Source: Daphnia carinata (lineage: Eukaryota > Arthropoda > Branchiopoda > Diplostraca > Daphniidae). From it: a stretch of 64,000 nt of DNA. The position numbers and the translations under genes are program-made. The stretch's first letter is position 1. Every line of letters begins with the position of its first letter. This document shows, piece after piece, positions 23,332-33,919 of the stretch. The stretch spans positions 10,516,778-10,580,777 of the forward strand of contig NC_081336.1 of the NCBI RefSeq assembly GCF_022539665.2, in the 5' to 3' direction. The notes under the pieces are model-generated. The model saw nothing but the letters and a program-made list of their open reading frames with translations. It ran no database searches and was not told the DNA's origin.

Positions 23332-24838
23332 GTCACGTCAGGTAATCTATGGTAACACAGATTCCGTAATGGTGAAATTCGGTGTACCCACGGTGGCCGA
23401 AGCCATGGAATTAGGCCGAGAAGCTGCCGCATTTGTGTCGGCAAAATTTGTCAAACCCATTAATTTGGAATTCGAAAAAGTCTATTACCCCTATTTATTG
23501 ATCAACGAAAAGAGGTAATTACGGTTCTGATTTATAAAGACTTGTTAGATGAGATACCAGTTGCACTGTCTGTTTCTGTCTTCACAGGTATCCAGGATTG
23601 TATTGGACCAAACCTGAAAAGTTTGACAAAATGGATTGTAAGGGTTTAGAAACTGTTCGTCGTGATAATTGTCAACTCGTTGCCAATCTTATCAATAGCT
23701 GGTCTGCAGAAAAGTTTGATTGATCGGTAAACAAAAAGTCATCAGTTTTAGTATTCAAAGTTTGAGGTTTTGATATTTTCTCTTAGAGATCCGGGTGGAG
23801 CACTAGAATACGCCAAACAATCTATTTTCGACTTGCTGCGCAACAAAGTCGATATCTCACTTCTGATGATTACCAAGGTAGGGCGTAACTATGTTTTGGA
23901 ATACTGTGATTTTATCCGTTTGCTTTCTTTTATTAAAAAGGAGCTGACTAAAACAGATAAAGACTACGCCAGTAAACAGGCACATGTGGAACTAGCTCAC
24001 AAGATGCGTAAGCGAGATGCTGGTACAACCCCAAAATTAGGGGATCGAGTTCCGTATGTCATTATCGCAGCCGCTAAAAGTACACCAGCCTACCTCAAGA
24101 TTCGTCTTTGGATTTCAAATTTCTCATGAACTATTAAGTTTTCATACGTCTTCTTTAGACGGTAAACCCTATTTTTGTAATGGAATACAGCGTACCTATT
24201 GATGCCCCATACCATTTGGAAAATCAGCTTTCAAAACCCCTTGTTCGGATTTTGGAACCCATACTTGGATCTAAAGCGGAATCATTGTTGCTACGTAAAC
24301 ATGGACTTATCGCCTTTATTTGCTTGACATAATTGAACGGTTTGTATTCCGTATTGTAGATGGTTACCATACCCGGACGCCTTCATTTGTTACTTCAAAA
24401 ATTGGTGGATTGGCTAGCTTTACCACACGCAAATCCACCTGTGTTGGATGCAAAACCGTCCTTCCAGACGATAGTGCTGTATGCAAGTAAGTCTAATTTC
24501 TGCATATCTCGGCGATGTTTGTTAAATTTGCTGTTCCAATTTAAACAGATTTTGCAAGCCGAAAGAATCGGAGTTCTACCAGAGGGAAATTGGCCAACTT
24601 TATGCTCTCGAAGATTTAATCGTTTATGGACAGAATGTCAACGGTGCCAGGGAAGTCTCAACGAAGAGATTCTTTGTTGCAAGTAAATAGTTTGAGTGAT
24701 ATCCTAATCATGTTACATACTTAATACTAATCGTTTGCCACATTTAGCCGAGATTGCCCCATCTATTATATGAGGACAAAAGTTAGAAAAAATCTCACGG
24801 AACAGGGTAAACTTATGGAAAGATTCAGCCTACCCTGA
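23332..24838 (+). pseudogene. POLD1: DNA polymerase delta catalytic subunit, C-terminal part (third copy)
   Basis: Same exons as 13966-15476, including YGNTDS in motif C and the +1 frameshift exon. A private 4-base deletion near 24613 merges the two exons before CQRCQGSL into an altered frame, and a GGAAAA to GGTAAA change alters TENPIFV. The terminal cysteine sites and natural stop remain. Confidence 0.85.
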
Positions 24839-25391
24839 CAACCTACCGCTCTCGTCAATGATGGTGCATACAGGTAGTGGCTTGGCTTCTGTAAAATAGA
24901 TTGGAAACAATAAATTACACGACTCATTGTTCAGTAAGTTCCCCATAACCAAAAGATTTTAATAAAAATGGTGTATAGCGCCGTAAGAGTCTCGGAGGGA
25001 GCAGGCGGTAAAATACGTGATGTCATGTAATTCCGTATTTTGAAAAACGAAAGTTGATGGCATTAGTAAGTAGATGTATAAGTTATTAGAAAAGTCACGT
25101 TGTTGCGAATGATCCAGTCGACGAAACATCGTACGAACCAACGCACATTGATTTAATTAGATTAAGTTCTTAGTCTTTCTGTTGTTTTTTTTTGTGGTTT
25201 ATTTCAATACCTAGATTTTTTTTCTTCCCATCCCATTAAAAAATTTTTTTTTATTCAATTAAAGTCTTATTTGTCAAACAAAATATTTGCTTTAGGCTCG
25301 TAGGGGGCTAGTCGCTAGGTGGCCCAGGTGCTGTGCTGAGCTGAGCTGCTGATGGCCACATTTATCATGGCGTCGTAGCGGCTAGTTATAT
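24839..25391. other. Flank of the Gypsy insertion
   Basis: POLD1 3' flank up to about 25230, then GC-richer unique sequence (25290-25387) with no coding signal. The last four bases, ATAT at 25388-25391, are the target site repeated after the 3' LTR. Confidence 0.5.
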
Positions 25392-25777
25392 TGTCGCGAG
25401 GGAAAGATAGCATTGTGATTGCCATTTCTGGAAAGGGGCGTCAGCCAACATTTAATTGTTTGCAGCACAGTTTCCCTTGAAAAGAGGCGCTACGACACGC
25501 CAATAATTAGTAAAATGTGGCATTCCCTAGAATTCGTTCAACCCTAGAGATAGGGCGTATATCCTTCACGAGGGTATAAAAGCCCATACATTTTTTACCC
25601 TAAGTTAGTTCTTGTTAGTTCCTGATAGATCTTAAGTCCTACTCAAGTTCTCAAGTAAGTTCTCTTCACGTTCCTGTATTTCAGTCAAGTAAAGGGTAGT
25701 TATTCCTCCTTTCTGTTATGCATTGTATTTTCCCCTTTTAATTCAATACAATTCATTAAGTAAAGTCCAGTGTGACA
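25392..25777 (+). repeat. Gypsy 5' LTR
   Basis: 386 bp, TG...CA ends. Contains a TATA box (GGGTATAAAAGCC, TATAAA at 25575-25580) about two thirds of the way from the end, as expected for U3/R. Matches 33920-34305 throughout by eye. Confidence 0.95.
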
Positions 25778-25779
25778 AT

Positions 25780-25791
25780 TGGTGGAGATGC
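25780..25791 (+). other. Primer binding site, tRNA-Ala type
   Basis: TGGTGGAGATGC starts two bases after the LTR. It is complementary to the 3' end expected for eukaryotic tRNA-Ala (GCATCTCCACCA). The match ends after 12 bases. The tRNA assignment is from general knowledge, not from a tRNA in this window. Confidence 0.65.
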
Positions 25792-25839
25792 AGCTCGTTA
25801 CCCGTTGTTAACGAATTAGTGCTGCTTTAAAGATAGTCG

Positions 25840-28800
25840 ATGCAGAAGAAGAATAGCTCACGTTTACCTAGTTGCCCCCGGGATCCAAGTAGACGATTGC
25901 ACCCGCTTCGTGACTTGCCCACCGCGCTGTCTGGTAACGAGACCACAGCAACTAACGAGGCACAAGACTCAGAAATTTCTACGTCAAGAGAAGATTTGGC
26001 GACCTCAGGTTCAGAGACGAATCGCCAGAGAGGGTTTGAAAATCCTGCAAGACAGTCAGAATCAAGTTCTGACTCTGAAGAAGATTTAATAGAACCCACC
26101 CACCCGGTTGTTCCTCCGATAGGACAACACATTGTTGGACCTCCAAGACAATTGCAAGAAACAGTCATGGCGGCTGTGAGAAAGTTTATAAGTCCACCTA
26201 TTTTTCGAGGTAGCCCAACGGAAGACGCTCGTCAATGGTTAGAGCGCTACGAGACTATCTCTACCCACAACGGTTGGGGCGATGCGGACAAAAGAAATAA
26301 CTTTTGCATGTACTTGGATGATGCCGCAAGAAATTGGTTCTTGTGTGCAAGAGTGCCAAACGACTGGCAAGATGTGGCAGCACAGCCGGCTGCCGGAGAA
26401 AATCAAGCAAGACCTGCAGTGCCTGGTCTACGTTCGGTATTTTTGAAAGAATTTCAGCCTAATTCCTATGGTCTTTTTCAAGAAACTAGACTAAGAAGTA
26501 GAACCCAGGGAGTGGATGAACCAACCACCAGGTACTACTACGAAATTCTTAATCTTTGCAGACTGGTCGACCCGAACATGTCGGAAGTCCACCGGCTAGA
26601 GCATCTTTTTAGAGGTCTTCGACCAGCACTTTTTAGAAAGATCTATCCTCAGAAGCCACAAACGTGTGAAGAATTCCTAGAACTGGCAAAAGTCTATACG
26701 GAGACATCGATGATGTCAGAAGCCAGAGGATGGAAGGACCCCATGGCAGAATCACCAAAGTCATCTGAACAAGTTCCGAACCTTTCAGTCGTCTACCCGG
26801 AGCAACAAGCTGATCTTTTAAAGACGATGCGTGAAGTCATTCAAGAAACTTGTGAAAAATTGTTTAAGCAAAGCAGTCAAGAGCAAGCGAAACCTAAAGG
26901 GCCGTTCAGACCCAAGGGACGCACAACAAGCGGTAAACCACAGTGTTTTTACTGCAAAAAAGCAGGGCACATTGCCCGAAGCTGTTTCAGAAACCCTGAA
27001 TCAGAGAATTACAAAGGCCCGGCAAAGGACGCTGGGGCAGGAACAAGCTCAAAAGAAAACCCATCCGTAAACTCGGTGGTTCAAGAACTGGTGATGCCAG
27101 AAGAAAGCAAAGGTGGTTCAGAAGACTACATTTTGAATTTGAGCCCTGCGAGATTGATTAAAGAAAAAGTGAAGTGCGGTAAAGAAACTGCAACAGCTTT
27201 AATTGATACAGGAGCCGCAGTCACAGTGATTTCTCCTGAATTGTTGAAAAAAACGGGGTTCGTGGAAAAACCCCGGAGTGGACCGAAAATACGTCTTGTA
27301 AACGGCCATACTCTGTCCCCACAGAGTACAGCTGATATTGTAGTAACCCACAAAGGCAAGACTATCAAAGGAAACGCGATAGTCATGCCAATGTCAGGTT
27401 TTGAACTACTATTGGGAAATGATTTCCTACAACAGTTTCAAGCCATTCACATTGACTATGAATCTCAGGAACTGTCGTTTACGACAGGGAAGTCACCACT
27501 TCCGGAAATTTCGGCTATTCAAACAGAAGAGGTCAAGGACAACAAGCTGGTTACAAGAGATCGTCAAGAGATACCAGCATACTCAATTAAGCAGATTTCA
27601 ACAACAGCTTCCAGTAAGATGGAAGGTTCCTGCATTGTGACACCCTCGGAGTCATTGTTAGCGACCAATAGCCTATCGACCGGTCATGCACTAGTCCAAA
27701 AAGATTTAGAAAAAATTCCTGTTGCTAACTTGTCTCCGAGAACGGTTTGGCTAGAAAAAGGAGTGACCTTAGGGACGTTAGAAGAACACCCTGAGGCAAA
27801 AGAGACAGAAGCGAGCCAAGAAGTCCTAGCAATCGACACCTCAGTCGAGGAACAAGATTTGAATCAAGATGAGAGCCAATTGTTAGAGCACCTAGAAGAA
27901 AGAATTGCAAAGGATCTAACAAAAGAAGAAAAAGAGGAAACATTAAAAGTCCTCAAGCAATTTATTCATTGTTTTGCACTAAATGAAGATGATTTGGGAT
28001 ATTGTGCAGTAGTCAAACACGACATTAACACGGGAACTACTGCCCCAATACATCAACTCCCTTACAAGAGTGCTTGGAAAGAAAGAGCAGTGATCCAAAA
28101 TCAAGTGGAAGGAATGCTACGTCGAGGAGTAATTGAACCGTCTGACAGCCCTTGGTCTTCTCCAGTGGTTCTGGTGAAGAAGAAAGACGGAACTTGGCGT
28201 TTTTGTGTGGACTATCGCAAGCTCAATGCGGTAACAGTTAAAGATTCCTATCCTTTACCGCGCATAGCGGATACACTGAGTCGCCTAGAAGGGGCGACGT
28301 TCTTTTCAAGCATGGATTTGCAAGCAGGATACCACCAGGTTCCAGTGGTTAGCAGTGACAGACCGAAGACAGCTTTCATCACTGCAGATGGATTGTACCA
28401 GTTTCGCACTCTTCCGTTTGGTCTAACTAATGCCCCTGGCACTTTTCAGAGAGCCATGGACATTATTTTGGCTGGACTTCGCTGGACCACATGCCTGATC
28501 TACCTAGATGACGTCATAATTTACTCAGCAACTTTCCAACAACACTTGGAACGTCTTCGCTTAGTGCTGAGTTGCCTTGTGAAAGCTGGTTTGAAACTAA
28601 AGTGGTCAAAATGCTCATTCTTGGAGCACACTCTAAAAGTGTTGGGACATGTGATTTCAAAAGATGGTGTAGCACCAGATCCTGAAAAGCTCGAGGCAGT
28701 CTCGAACTTCCCATCACCTAGTGAAGGCTATTCTACAGCAAACAAAGTTAAACGAGTGCAAAGTTTTTTGGGCCTATGTTCGTACTATCGACGTCATATT

Positions 28801-31800
28801 CAAGGTTTTGCTTCAATCGCTCGCCCACTCACGTCACTCACGAAGAAAGAAATTTCGTTTGTGTGGGGAGAAGATCAGGTAAACAGTTTCGTTGCCCTGA
28901 AAAAAGCGCTAACTTCAGCTCCAGTGTTAGCCCATCCCAACTACGACTTGCCAATGGAAATTTTTCCTGACGCCTGCGGATACGGGATTGGAGGTGTGCT
29001 AGCCCAGCGTATTGATGAGGCAGAACGTCCTATCGCATACGCAAGCCGTTTACTGACTAAATCGGAAGTGAACTATTCGATAACTGAAAAAGAGTGTCTT
29101 GCATTAGTGTGGTGTCTCTCCAAGTTTAGATGTTTTGTGTGGGGCTGCAAAGTGAAAGTCGTCACAGATCATCAAGCACTGTGTTGGTTGATGAGCAAAA
29201 AAGACCTAGCAGGTCGTTTAGCACGTTGGAGCTTGTCGCTACAAGAATACGATATCACGATCGTATACCGCAGTGGAAAAACGCACGACAACGCAGATTG
29301 TCTTTCAAGAAATCCACTACCAAAGACAGAGGAGCAAGAAGACGACCGCTGTGTCGTCATAGGGGCACTAACTGATGACCTAACACTCGCTGAAGAAGAA
29401 AACGAGTCCCTGGCAGACAAACAAAAAGCCTGCAGTAATTGGAATCAGCTAATACAAAAAATCCAAAGTGGAAAAGCAAGAGTGAAAAATTTCGTGATCA
29501 ACGATGGCAAACTCTACAAAGAAACTATAAAGAATGGAAAAAGTTATAGAAGATTGTGCGTACCTGTAGAGTATCGTGAAAGAATCCTATACGCCTACCA
29601 TGACGACATCGTTTCCGGTCACCTTGGAATCAGTCGCACTCTGCAAAAAATTAGTGATCGTTACTACTGGCCGAAGATGACACTAGACATAGTTCGTCAT
29701 GTGCAGAGCTGCGTACACTGTCAGAGCAGAAAAGGAGTCCCAGACAAACCTCCAGGACTTCTACAATGCATTAAAGTGGAAAGACCGTTTCAAAAAGTAG
29801 GAATGGACCTTCTAGGGCCATTCCCGCTCTCCACAAAAGGAAACAGAATGATTATAGTGGCAGTAGATTACCTGACCAAATGGGTAGAGTTGAAAGCTAT
29901 GCCCACTGGAAAGGCAGATGACGTGGCAGAGTTCTTCGTTCAACAAATCTTTCTACGCCATGGAGCTCCAGAACAAATCATCACGGATCGGGGAAAGTGC
30001 TTCATCGCCGACCTAACTCAAGCTGTCGTCAAGAAACTACTCACCAACCACAAGACGACTTCCAGTTATCACCCCCAGGCAAATGGAGCAGTGGAAAGAA
30101 TGAACCATACATTGGCTGCAATGCTGTCAATGTACGTCAGCAGTGATCAACGGGATTGGGATGAAACCTTGCAGTACGTGTGCTTCGCATACAACACGGC
30201 TAGACAAGAGTCTACGGGGTACTCACCATTCTTCCTCCTCTACGGACGTGAACCAAGACTTCCTATTGACTTGGAGTTGGAAGCAGACCCAAACCCGTTG
30301 TTGGAAGAAGAAGAAGCGGCAGTGGGATATGCAGATCGTTTAATTGCCGACTTAGCAGCAGCTAGAGAGAAAGTGAAAATTAGAATGGAGAGTGTGCGGC
30401 AAAAGCAAAAAGAAACTTACGATGCACGTCATAGAGAACTGACATTCAAAGAAGGAGATTTAGTGTTGATTTACAAGCCTGTGCGTAAAGTGGGAAAATC
30501 AGAAAAACTTCTTCATCGTTGGCTTGGACCATTCAAAGTGTTAAGACAAACCACTCCAGTGAACTATGAAGTGATATCGGCAACCGGCCGAGGTAAAACG
30601 GATATCGTTCACGTGGTTCGGATGAAATCATTCCATGAAGCTGTGTCAGGTCCTAGCATCACCGAAGAAGCGGCAGAAAAAGAAGATGAGAATCATCTAG
30701 AAGCAGAAACACAAGAAACACCTGCTTCAACTGATCCACAAGCTCAGGCCAACTCAGAAGAAGCACCAATTGAGCAGAGTAATCCATCATCAAGCACCGA
30801 GGAAAACGACGTGGTCACGCCCGCTCCAGAACCAATCACGCCAGCTTCAACGAGAAGACCCACTCGTAGCAGAAGACCTCCGGCCAGATATTTAACTCTA
30901 TTGGTGCCGTTCCTCATTTTCCTGATTGGGCCGCTGTCAACCAACTCGCTGATCCTGAGAGAAAATGCAATTTTCAAACAACAAACTGATGTGGCGTTCA
31001 GTGAATCATCGTGGACCATCGTAACAGACCTTGACTTGGGAGTAGCTGATACAGCAACAGCATACTTGAAGCAGAAGTTAACCCAGCAGCAGGAAGTAGC
31101 ACAGAAGTGGAAGAATACAGGGTCACGGCCACAACAAATAGCAGCCAGAAGAATCGCTAGCAGAACAGAAACAATCCTAAGAGGAATGGAAAATGTAGCA
31201 GACCGATTGACAAACATCAGAAAAGCATTGAATACTAGCCAAAGAAGTCCTCGAAGCCTTGTCGACGGTGGAGGGTCAATCCTGAAATGGCTGTTTGGAG
31301 TTTCAACACAGAAAGATTTAGAAGAATTAAATAATCAAGTACAACTTGTTGCTCGAGATCAGAGAGAAGTAATTCACATCATCGATAAGCAAGCAACAAT
31401 TGTAAATGAATCACTTTGGGAATCCAGAACAAACGCAAAACTCATCAGAGAACTGCGAGGCCAGTATTCCATGCTAAGCAATGTGACAACAAACCTCATG
31501 GACAGAGTGGTGAAGATGGAAGAGTTAGAACTAAATCACTTCGAATATTACATCCAACTGGACGAAACATTTGAAGCGATGAATCAGATCTTGCAGTGGC
31601 TACAACATTTGGCCGATAGTCTCGACGTCGGCTTCAGTCTGTTGGCCAACGGACATTTGGCACCACAAATTGTTTCGCCAGCAAGATTCAACAAAGTCAT
31701 TAAAATAATAAACGAGAAATTACCAAGAGGATGGTCTATCTCCAGCGAGGAGCTTTGGGTCGCCTACAGAGAATCAACCGTCACGGTGGCGGCCATGGAA

Positions 31801-32628
31801 AACTCGTTTCGCCTCTTCATAAATGTTCCCATCTTCGATCACAGCCAGCAGTTCAAGCTTTTCGAAATAATCAACCTTCCGGCATCTACAGACAACGGAA
31901 CACATGGCGTCTCGCTCGGAAATCTACCAGAGTACCTTGCTGTGTCCGCCGACCTCGAAACGTATCTGGAACTATCCAAAGAAGATGTTAAAGATTGCAG
32001 CAAAATAGGAAGACCGTTGTGTAAATTTCATACCGGAATTAGCAAGAGAACAACCCGAAAGTCGTGTGCAATGGCTGTCTTCTTAAACGATTCGGCCCGA
32101 ATCAACACACAGTGTAAAAAGAAATTCACAGACTGGCGTGGACCTGAAGTGGTTTACATGGGATCCAATCAATGGGTCTATTCCGCAACAAAGCCGCACG
32201 AGATTGTGTTTTCGTGTCCAGCGGGAGGGGAGCAGCCACCTTTGAGAACAACAACGTTACCAGCTGTAGGAATGTTTGAAGTACCTTTGGGATGCACCGC
32301 TCGAACAGAAGAATGGGTATTCCCAGCCAGCATGGAAGGAAGTGTAACAGCGCCAAAACTACAAGCAATTGTGCTTCCAACAGTGAAAATCTTTGCACAA
32401 GATGTCCAAGAAACCGAAGGAAAAAAGCACAATTTCGTTGAGCTTCCACGAGAAAACAATACGTCGGTAGACATAATCAGTCAGCTGCTCCATCGCAACG
32501 CTCAAGCAACGTTGTCGTCTGAAATGACGGGAGAGCAAATTCAAAATTTAATTTTGGAAAAAGAAAAACAAAAAGAATTTTACCTTACTCGTTACCCTTA
32601 CGAGTTAGTGGCTTCAATATTTTCCTAA
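25840..32628 (+). CDS. Gag-Pol-Env polyprotein in a single ORF
   Basis: 2262 codons without a stop. Order: capsid-like gag (about 100-310); CCHC knuckle CFYCKKAGHIARSC (369-382); protease with ALIDTGAAVTVIS (Asp456); RT with YLDD at 888-891; RNase H (PDACGYGIGG, Asp1044; ITEKECLALVW); integrase with an H-H-C-C region and D1323, D1383, E1419 (D,D35E); a GPF module near 1561. A Pro/Glu-rich linker leads to a hydrophobic, signal-like segment (1684-1701), and then an env-like region with a fusion-peptide-like stretch near 1800-1820 and Cys-rich C-terminal half, resembling errantivirus Env/baculovirus F-type proteins. Env fused in frame to pol is unusual. The ORF ends before a membrane anchor. Confidence 0.9.
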   Translation: MQKKNSSRLPSCPRDPSRRLHPLRDLPTALSGNETTATNEAQDSEISTSREDLATSGSETNRQRGFENPARQSESSSDSEEDLIEPTHPVVPPIGQHIVGPPRQLQETVMAAVRKFISPPIFRGSPTEDARQWLERYETISTHNGWGDADKRNNFCMYLDDAARNWFLCARVPNDWQDVAAQPAAGENQARPAVPGLRSVFLKEFQPNSYGLFQETRLRSRTQGVDEPTTRYYYEILNLCRLVDPNMSEVHRLEHLFRGLRPALFRKIYPQKPQTCEEFLELAKVYTETSMMSEARGWKDPMAESPKSSEQVPNLSVVYPEQQADLLKTMREVIQETCEKLFKQSSQEQAKPKGPFRPKGRTTSGKPQCFYCKKAGHIARSCFRNPESENYKGPAKDAGAGTSSKENPSVNSVVQELVMPEESKGGSEDYILNLSPARLIKEKVKCGKETATALIDTGAAVTVISPELLKKTGFVEKPRSGPKIRLVNGHTLSPQSTADIVVTHKGKTIKGNAIVMPMSGFELLLGNDFLQQFQAIHIDYESQELSFTTGKSPLPEISAIQTEEVKDNKLVTRDRQEIPAYSIKQISTTASSKMEGSCIVTPSESLLATNSLSTGHALVQKDLEKIPVANLSPRTVWLEKGVTLGTLEEHPEAKETEASQEVLAIDTSVEEQDLNQDESQLLEHLEERIAKDLTKEEKEETLKVLKQFIHCFALNEDDLGYCAVVKHDINTGTTAPIHQLPYKSAWKERAVIQNQVEGMLRRGVIEPSDSPWSSPVVLVKKKDGTWRFCVDYRKLNAVTVKDSYPLPRIADTLSRLEGATFFSSMDLQAGYHQVPVVSSDRPKTAFITADGLYQFRTLPFGLTNAPGTFQRAMDIILAGLRWTTCLIYLDDVIIYSATFQQHLERLRLVLSCLVKAGLKLKWSKCSFLEHTLKVLGHVISKDGVAPDPEKLEAVSNFPSPSEGYSTANKVKRVQSFLGLCSYYRRHIQGFASIARPLTSLTKKEISFVWGEDQVNSFVALKKALTSAPVLAHPNYDLPMEIFPDACGYGIGGVLAQRIDEAERPIAYASRLLTKSEVNYSITEKECLALVWCLSKFRCFVWGCKVKVVTDHQALCWLMSKKDLAGRLARWSLSLQEYDITIVYRSGKTHDNADCLSRNPLPKTEEQEDDRCVVIGALTDDLTLAEEENESLADKQKACSNWNQLIQKIQSGKARVKNFVINDGKLYKETIKNGKSYRRLCVPVEYRERILYAYHDDIVSGHLGISRTLQKISDRYYWPKMTLDIVRHVQSCVHCQSRKGVPDKPPGLLQCIKVERPFQKVGMDLLGPFPLSTKGNRMIIVAVDYLTKWVELKAMPTGKADDVAEFFVQQIFLRHGAPEQIITDRGKCFIADLTQAVVKKLLTNHKTTSSYHPQANGAVERMNHTLAAMLSMYVSSDQRDWDETLQYVCFAYNTARQESTGYSPFFLLYGREPRLPIDLELEADPNPLLEEEEAAVGYADRLIADLAAAREKVKIRMESVRQKQKETYDARHRELTFKEGDLVLIYKPVRKVGKSEKLLHRWLGPFKVLRQTTPVNYEVISATGRGKTDIVHVVRMKSFHEAVSGPSITEEAAEKEDENHLEAETQETPASTDPQAQANSEEAPIEQSNPSSSTEENDVVTPAPEPITPASTRRPTRSRRPPARYLTLLVPFLIFLIGPLSTNSLILRENAIFKQQTDVAFSESSWTIVTDLDLGVADTATAYLKQKLTQQQEVAQKWKNTGSRPQQIAARRIASRTETILRGMENVADRLTNIRKALNTSQRSPRSLVDGGGSILKWLFGVSTQKDLEELNNQVQLVARDQREVIHIIDKQATIVNESLWESRTNAKLIRELRGQYSMLSNVTTNLMDRVVKMEELELNHFEYYIQLDETFEAMNQILQWLQHLADSLDVGFSLLANGHLAPQIVSPARFNKVIKIINEKLPRGWSISSEELWVAYRESTVTVAAMENSFRLFINVPIFDHSQQFKLFEIINLPASTDNGTHGVSLGNLPEYLAVSADLETYLELSKEDVKDCSKIGRPLCKFHTGISKRTTRKSCAMAVFLNDSARINTQCKKKFTDWRGPEVVYMGSNQWVYSATKPHEIVFSCPAGGEQPPLRTTTLPAVGMFEVPLGCTARTEEWVFPASMEGSVTAPKLQAIVLPTVKIFAQDVQETEGKKHNFVELPRENNTSVDIISQLLHRNAQATLSSEMTGEQIQNLILEKEKQKEFYLTRYPYELVASIFS

Positions 32629-32865
32629 CATGTGGAATAGTGCTCCTAGTGCTTAAATTCTACATGTTACACAAGCGTCTTATCGCTCACGAACAGTGCG
32701 AAGACGCTCCACCCGGAGACCCCGGGAGGGATGAAATGGAGACTGAAAATCTCTAAAAAGGAAATCGTTAGTGATAAACAAGAAAAATAACTGCTGTGTT
32801 AAAAGTGAAAAAAGTTTATTGTCAAAGAACAAAAAAAAAAAAAAAAAAAAAAAAAAAATGTACAA
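32629..32865 (+). other. Out-of-frame env tail and A28 tract
   Basis: Directly at the ORF stop, another plus-strand frame (about 32610-32755) encodes a hydrophobic, membrane-anchor-like segment and a charged tail, so the env reading is broken just before its expected anchor. A run of 28 A follows at 32831-32858. Confidence 0.55.
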
Positions 32866-33408
32866 TTATGCGCCTCGGTTAACGAGATAATTTAAAAAAT
32901 TGTTGGTTTCAGCTTCATGTTCCTCTGCTTGAGCGTTCAAAACCTCAAGCCAAACAAGCCGAGCATCTACCCTGGCCTGCACTTCAGCTTGCGTCACCTC
33001 TCTGTAAAAGTCAGAGCGGCGGGGAGTCGGGTGGTAGATGTCCTGATTGGACTCTAACCACCAAAGGAGACGCGCATGAAGATGGCAAAAGTAATCCCGG
33101 TATTTGGCATACCCAGGATACGTGATAAAAAAGAGGAGAGAAACGTCAGTGTGGAACTAAAAAACCAATCAAAGAAGAAGTACTTACCTGTAGTAATAAT
33201 CGTTGATCCATGGAGCATCAACGACCAAGGGAGAGCCCAAATCAACGTTGTCATTGATCATTTTCGTTAAAACCACCACAAACTCCGCACGGTCGTGCGG
33301 ATTTAGGCGAACGAAAGGGCTCCTAAAACTGGAAAACGCACTCGCGAAACTCACAAGCGCACATTCCACAAAACGCAGATTTTCAAGAACAAACTGAAGA
33401 GTAAACAT
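32866..33408 (-). CDS. Antisense two-exon reading frame inside the Gypsy element
   Basis: Exon 1 runs 33408-33188 on the minus strand from an ATG (MFTLQFVLENLRF ... VVDAPWINDYYY) and ends at a consensus donor CAG/GTAAGT. A second open stretch, 33121-32866 (YPGYAKYRDYFCHLHARLLW ... NYLVNRGA, stop TAA), continues in the correct phase if a 66-bp intron 33187-33122 is removed; that intron has a pyrimidine tract but ends AC instead of AG. About 159 residues in all. I do not recognise the family. Position between env and the 3' LTR, antisense to the element, recalls antisense ORFs known in some plant Gypsy elements. The missing AG may be a mutation, a non-canonical site, or a sign that the splice model is wrong. 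Confidence 0.45.
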
Positions 33409-33919
33409 TTTTTTGTCAAAAGCAAGAAACGAACTAAAGACGGAAGGCAGCAGTTGAATTTCTTATGCATCATAACGTCGTAGTTTACCTTTTTTCACAC
33501 CTTTAGGTGTGAAATGCTAATTATAGTCGTCCTTATTACGTTTGTAGTGCTAGAAAATTCCTTTTCGATAAAAGCACATTTCATTGTATGCTTGACTTCT
33601 ATTGTAGTCGTTCTTCTACCTCTCCAAAGCGACCACGCTTTACCGTATGCCTGTCTTCTACTATAGTTGTCCCTTCACCTCTATAATGCGACCGCGCGCT
33701 TTTGTACGATTGACCTTTACTGTAGTTGTCCCTTCACCGTACTAAAGCGACCTCGCTCTATCGTATGCTTTTTTATTACTATAGTTACTCACTCTCTATT
33801 AGCCTTGGGGTTATTTTGAAAATTACGGGTATCTTTTCCTAATATTTTGTTCATGCCCGTGTTTACCTTTTTAATGATTGTTAGTACAGTCGGGTCGCCT
33901 GTCTTGAAGAAGGGGGACC
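33409..33919. other. Gypsy 3' untranslated region and polypurine tract
   Basis: Contains three degenerate repeats of about 62 bp (33560-33790) around phrases like GTAGTTGTCCCTTCACC and GCGACCGCGC, then the purine tract GAAGAAGGGGGACC adjoining the LTR at 33920. Could hold the promoter of the antisense frame. Confidence 0.55.

Larger units (their letters stand above)
20690..25230. repeat. Third copy of the MFS-vasa-POLD1 chain (direct)
   Basis: Matches about 11380-15860 in direct orientation at an offset of 9362-9366 bp. Private changes include Gly for Asp in the [11 protein letters not shown] exon and a 4-base deletion after CTCGAAGA in the last-but-one POLD1 exon. The homology stops in an AT-rich tract about 150 bp before the Gypsy element. 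Confidence 0.9.

Noticed and set aside
30744..31217. 157-codon minus-strand frame inside the Gypsy env region
   Set aside because: Overlaps the sense polyprotein and has no splice or domain support, unlike the frame at 32866-33408.
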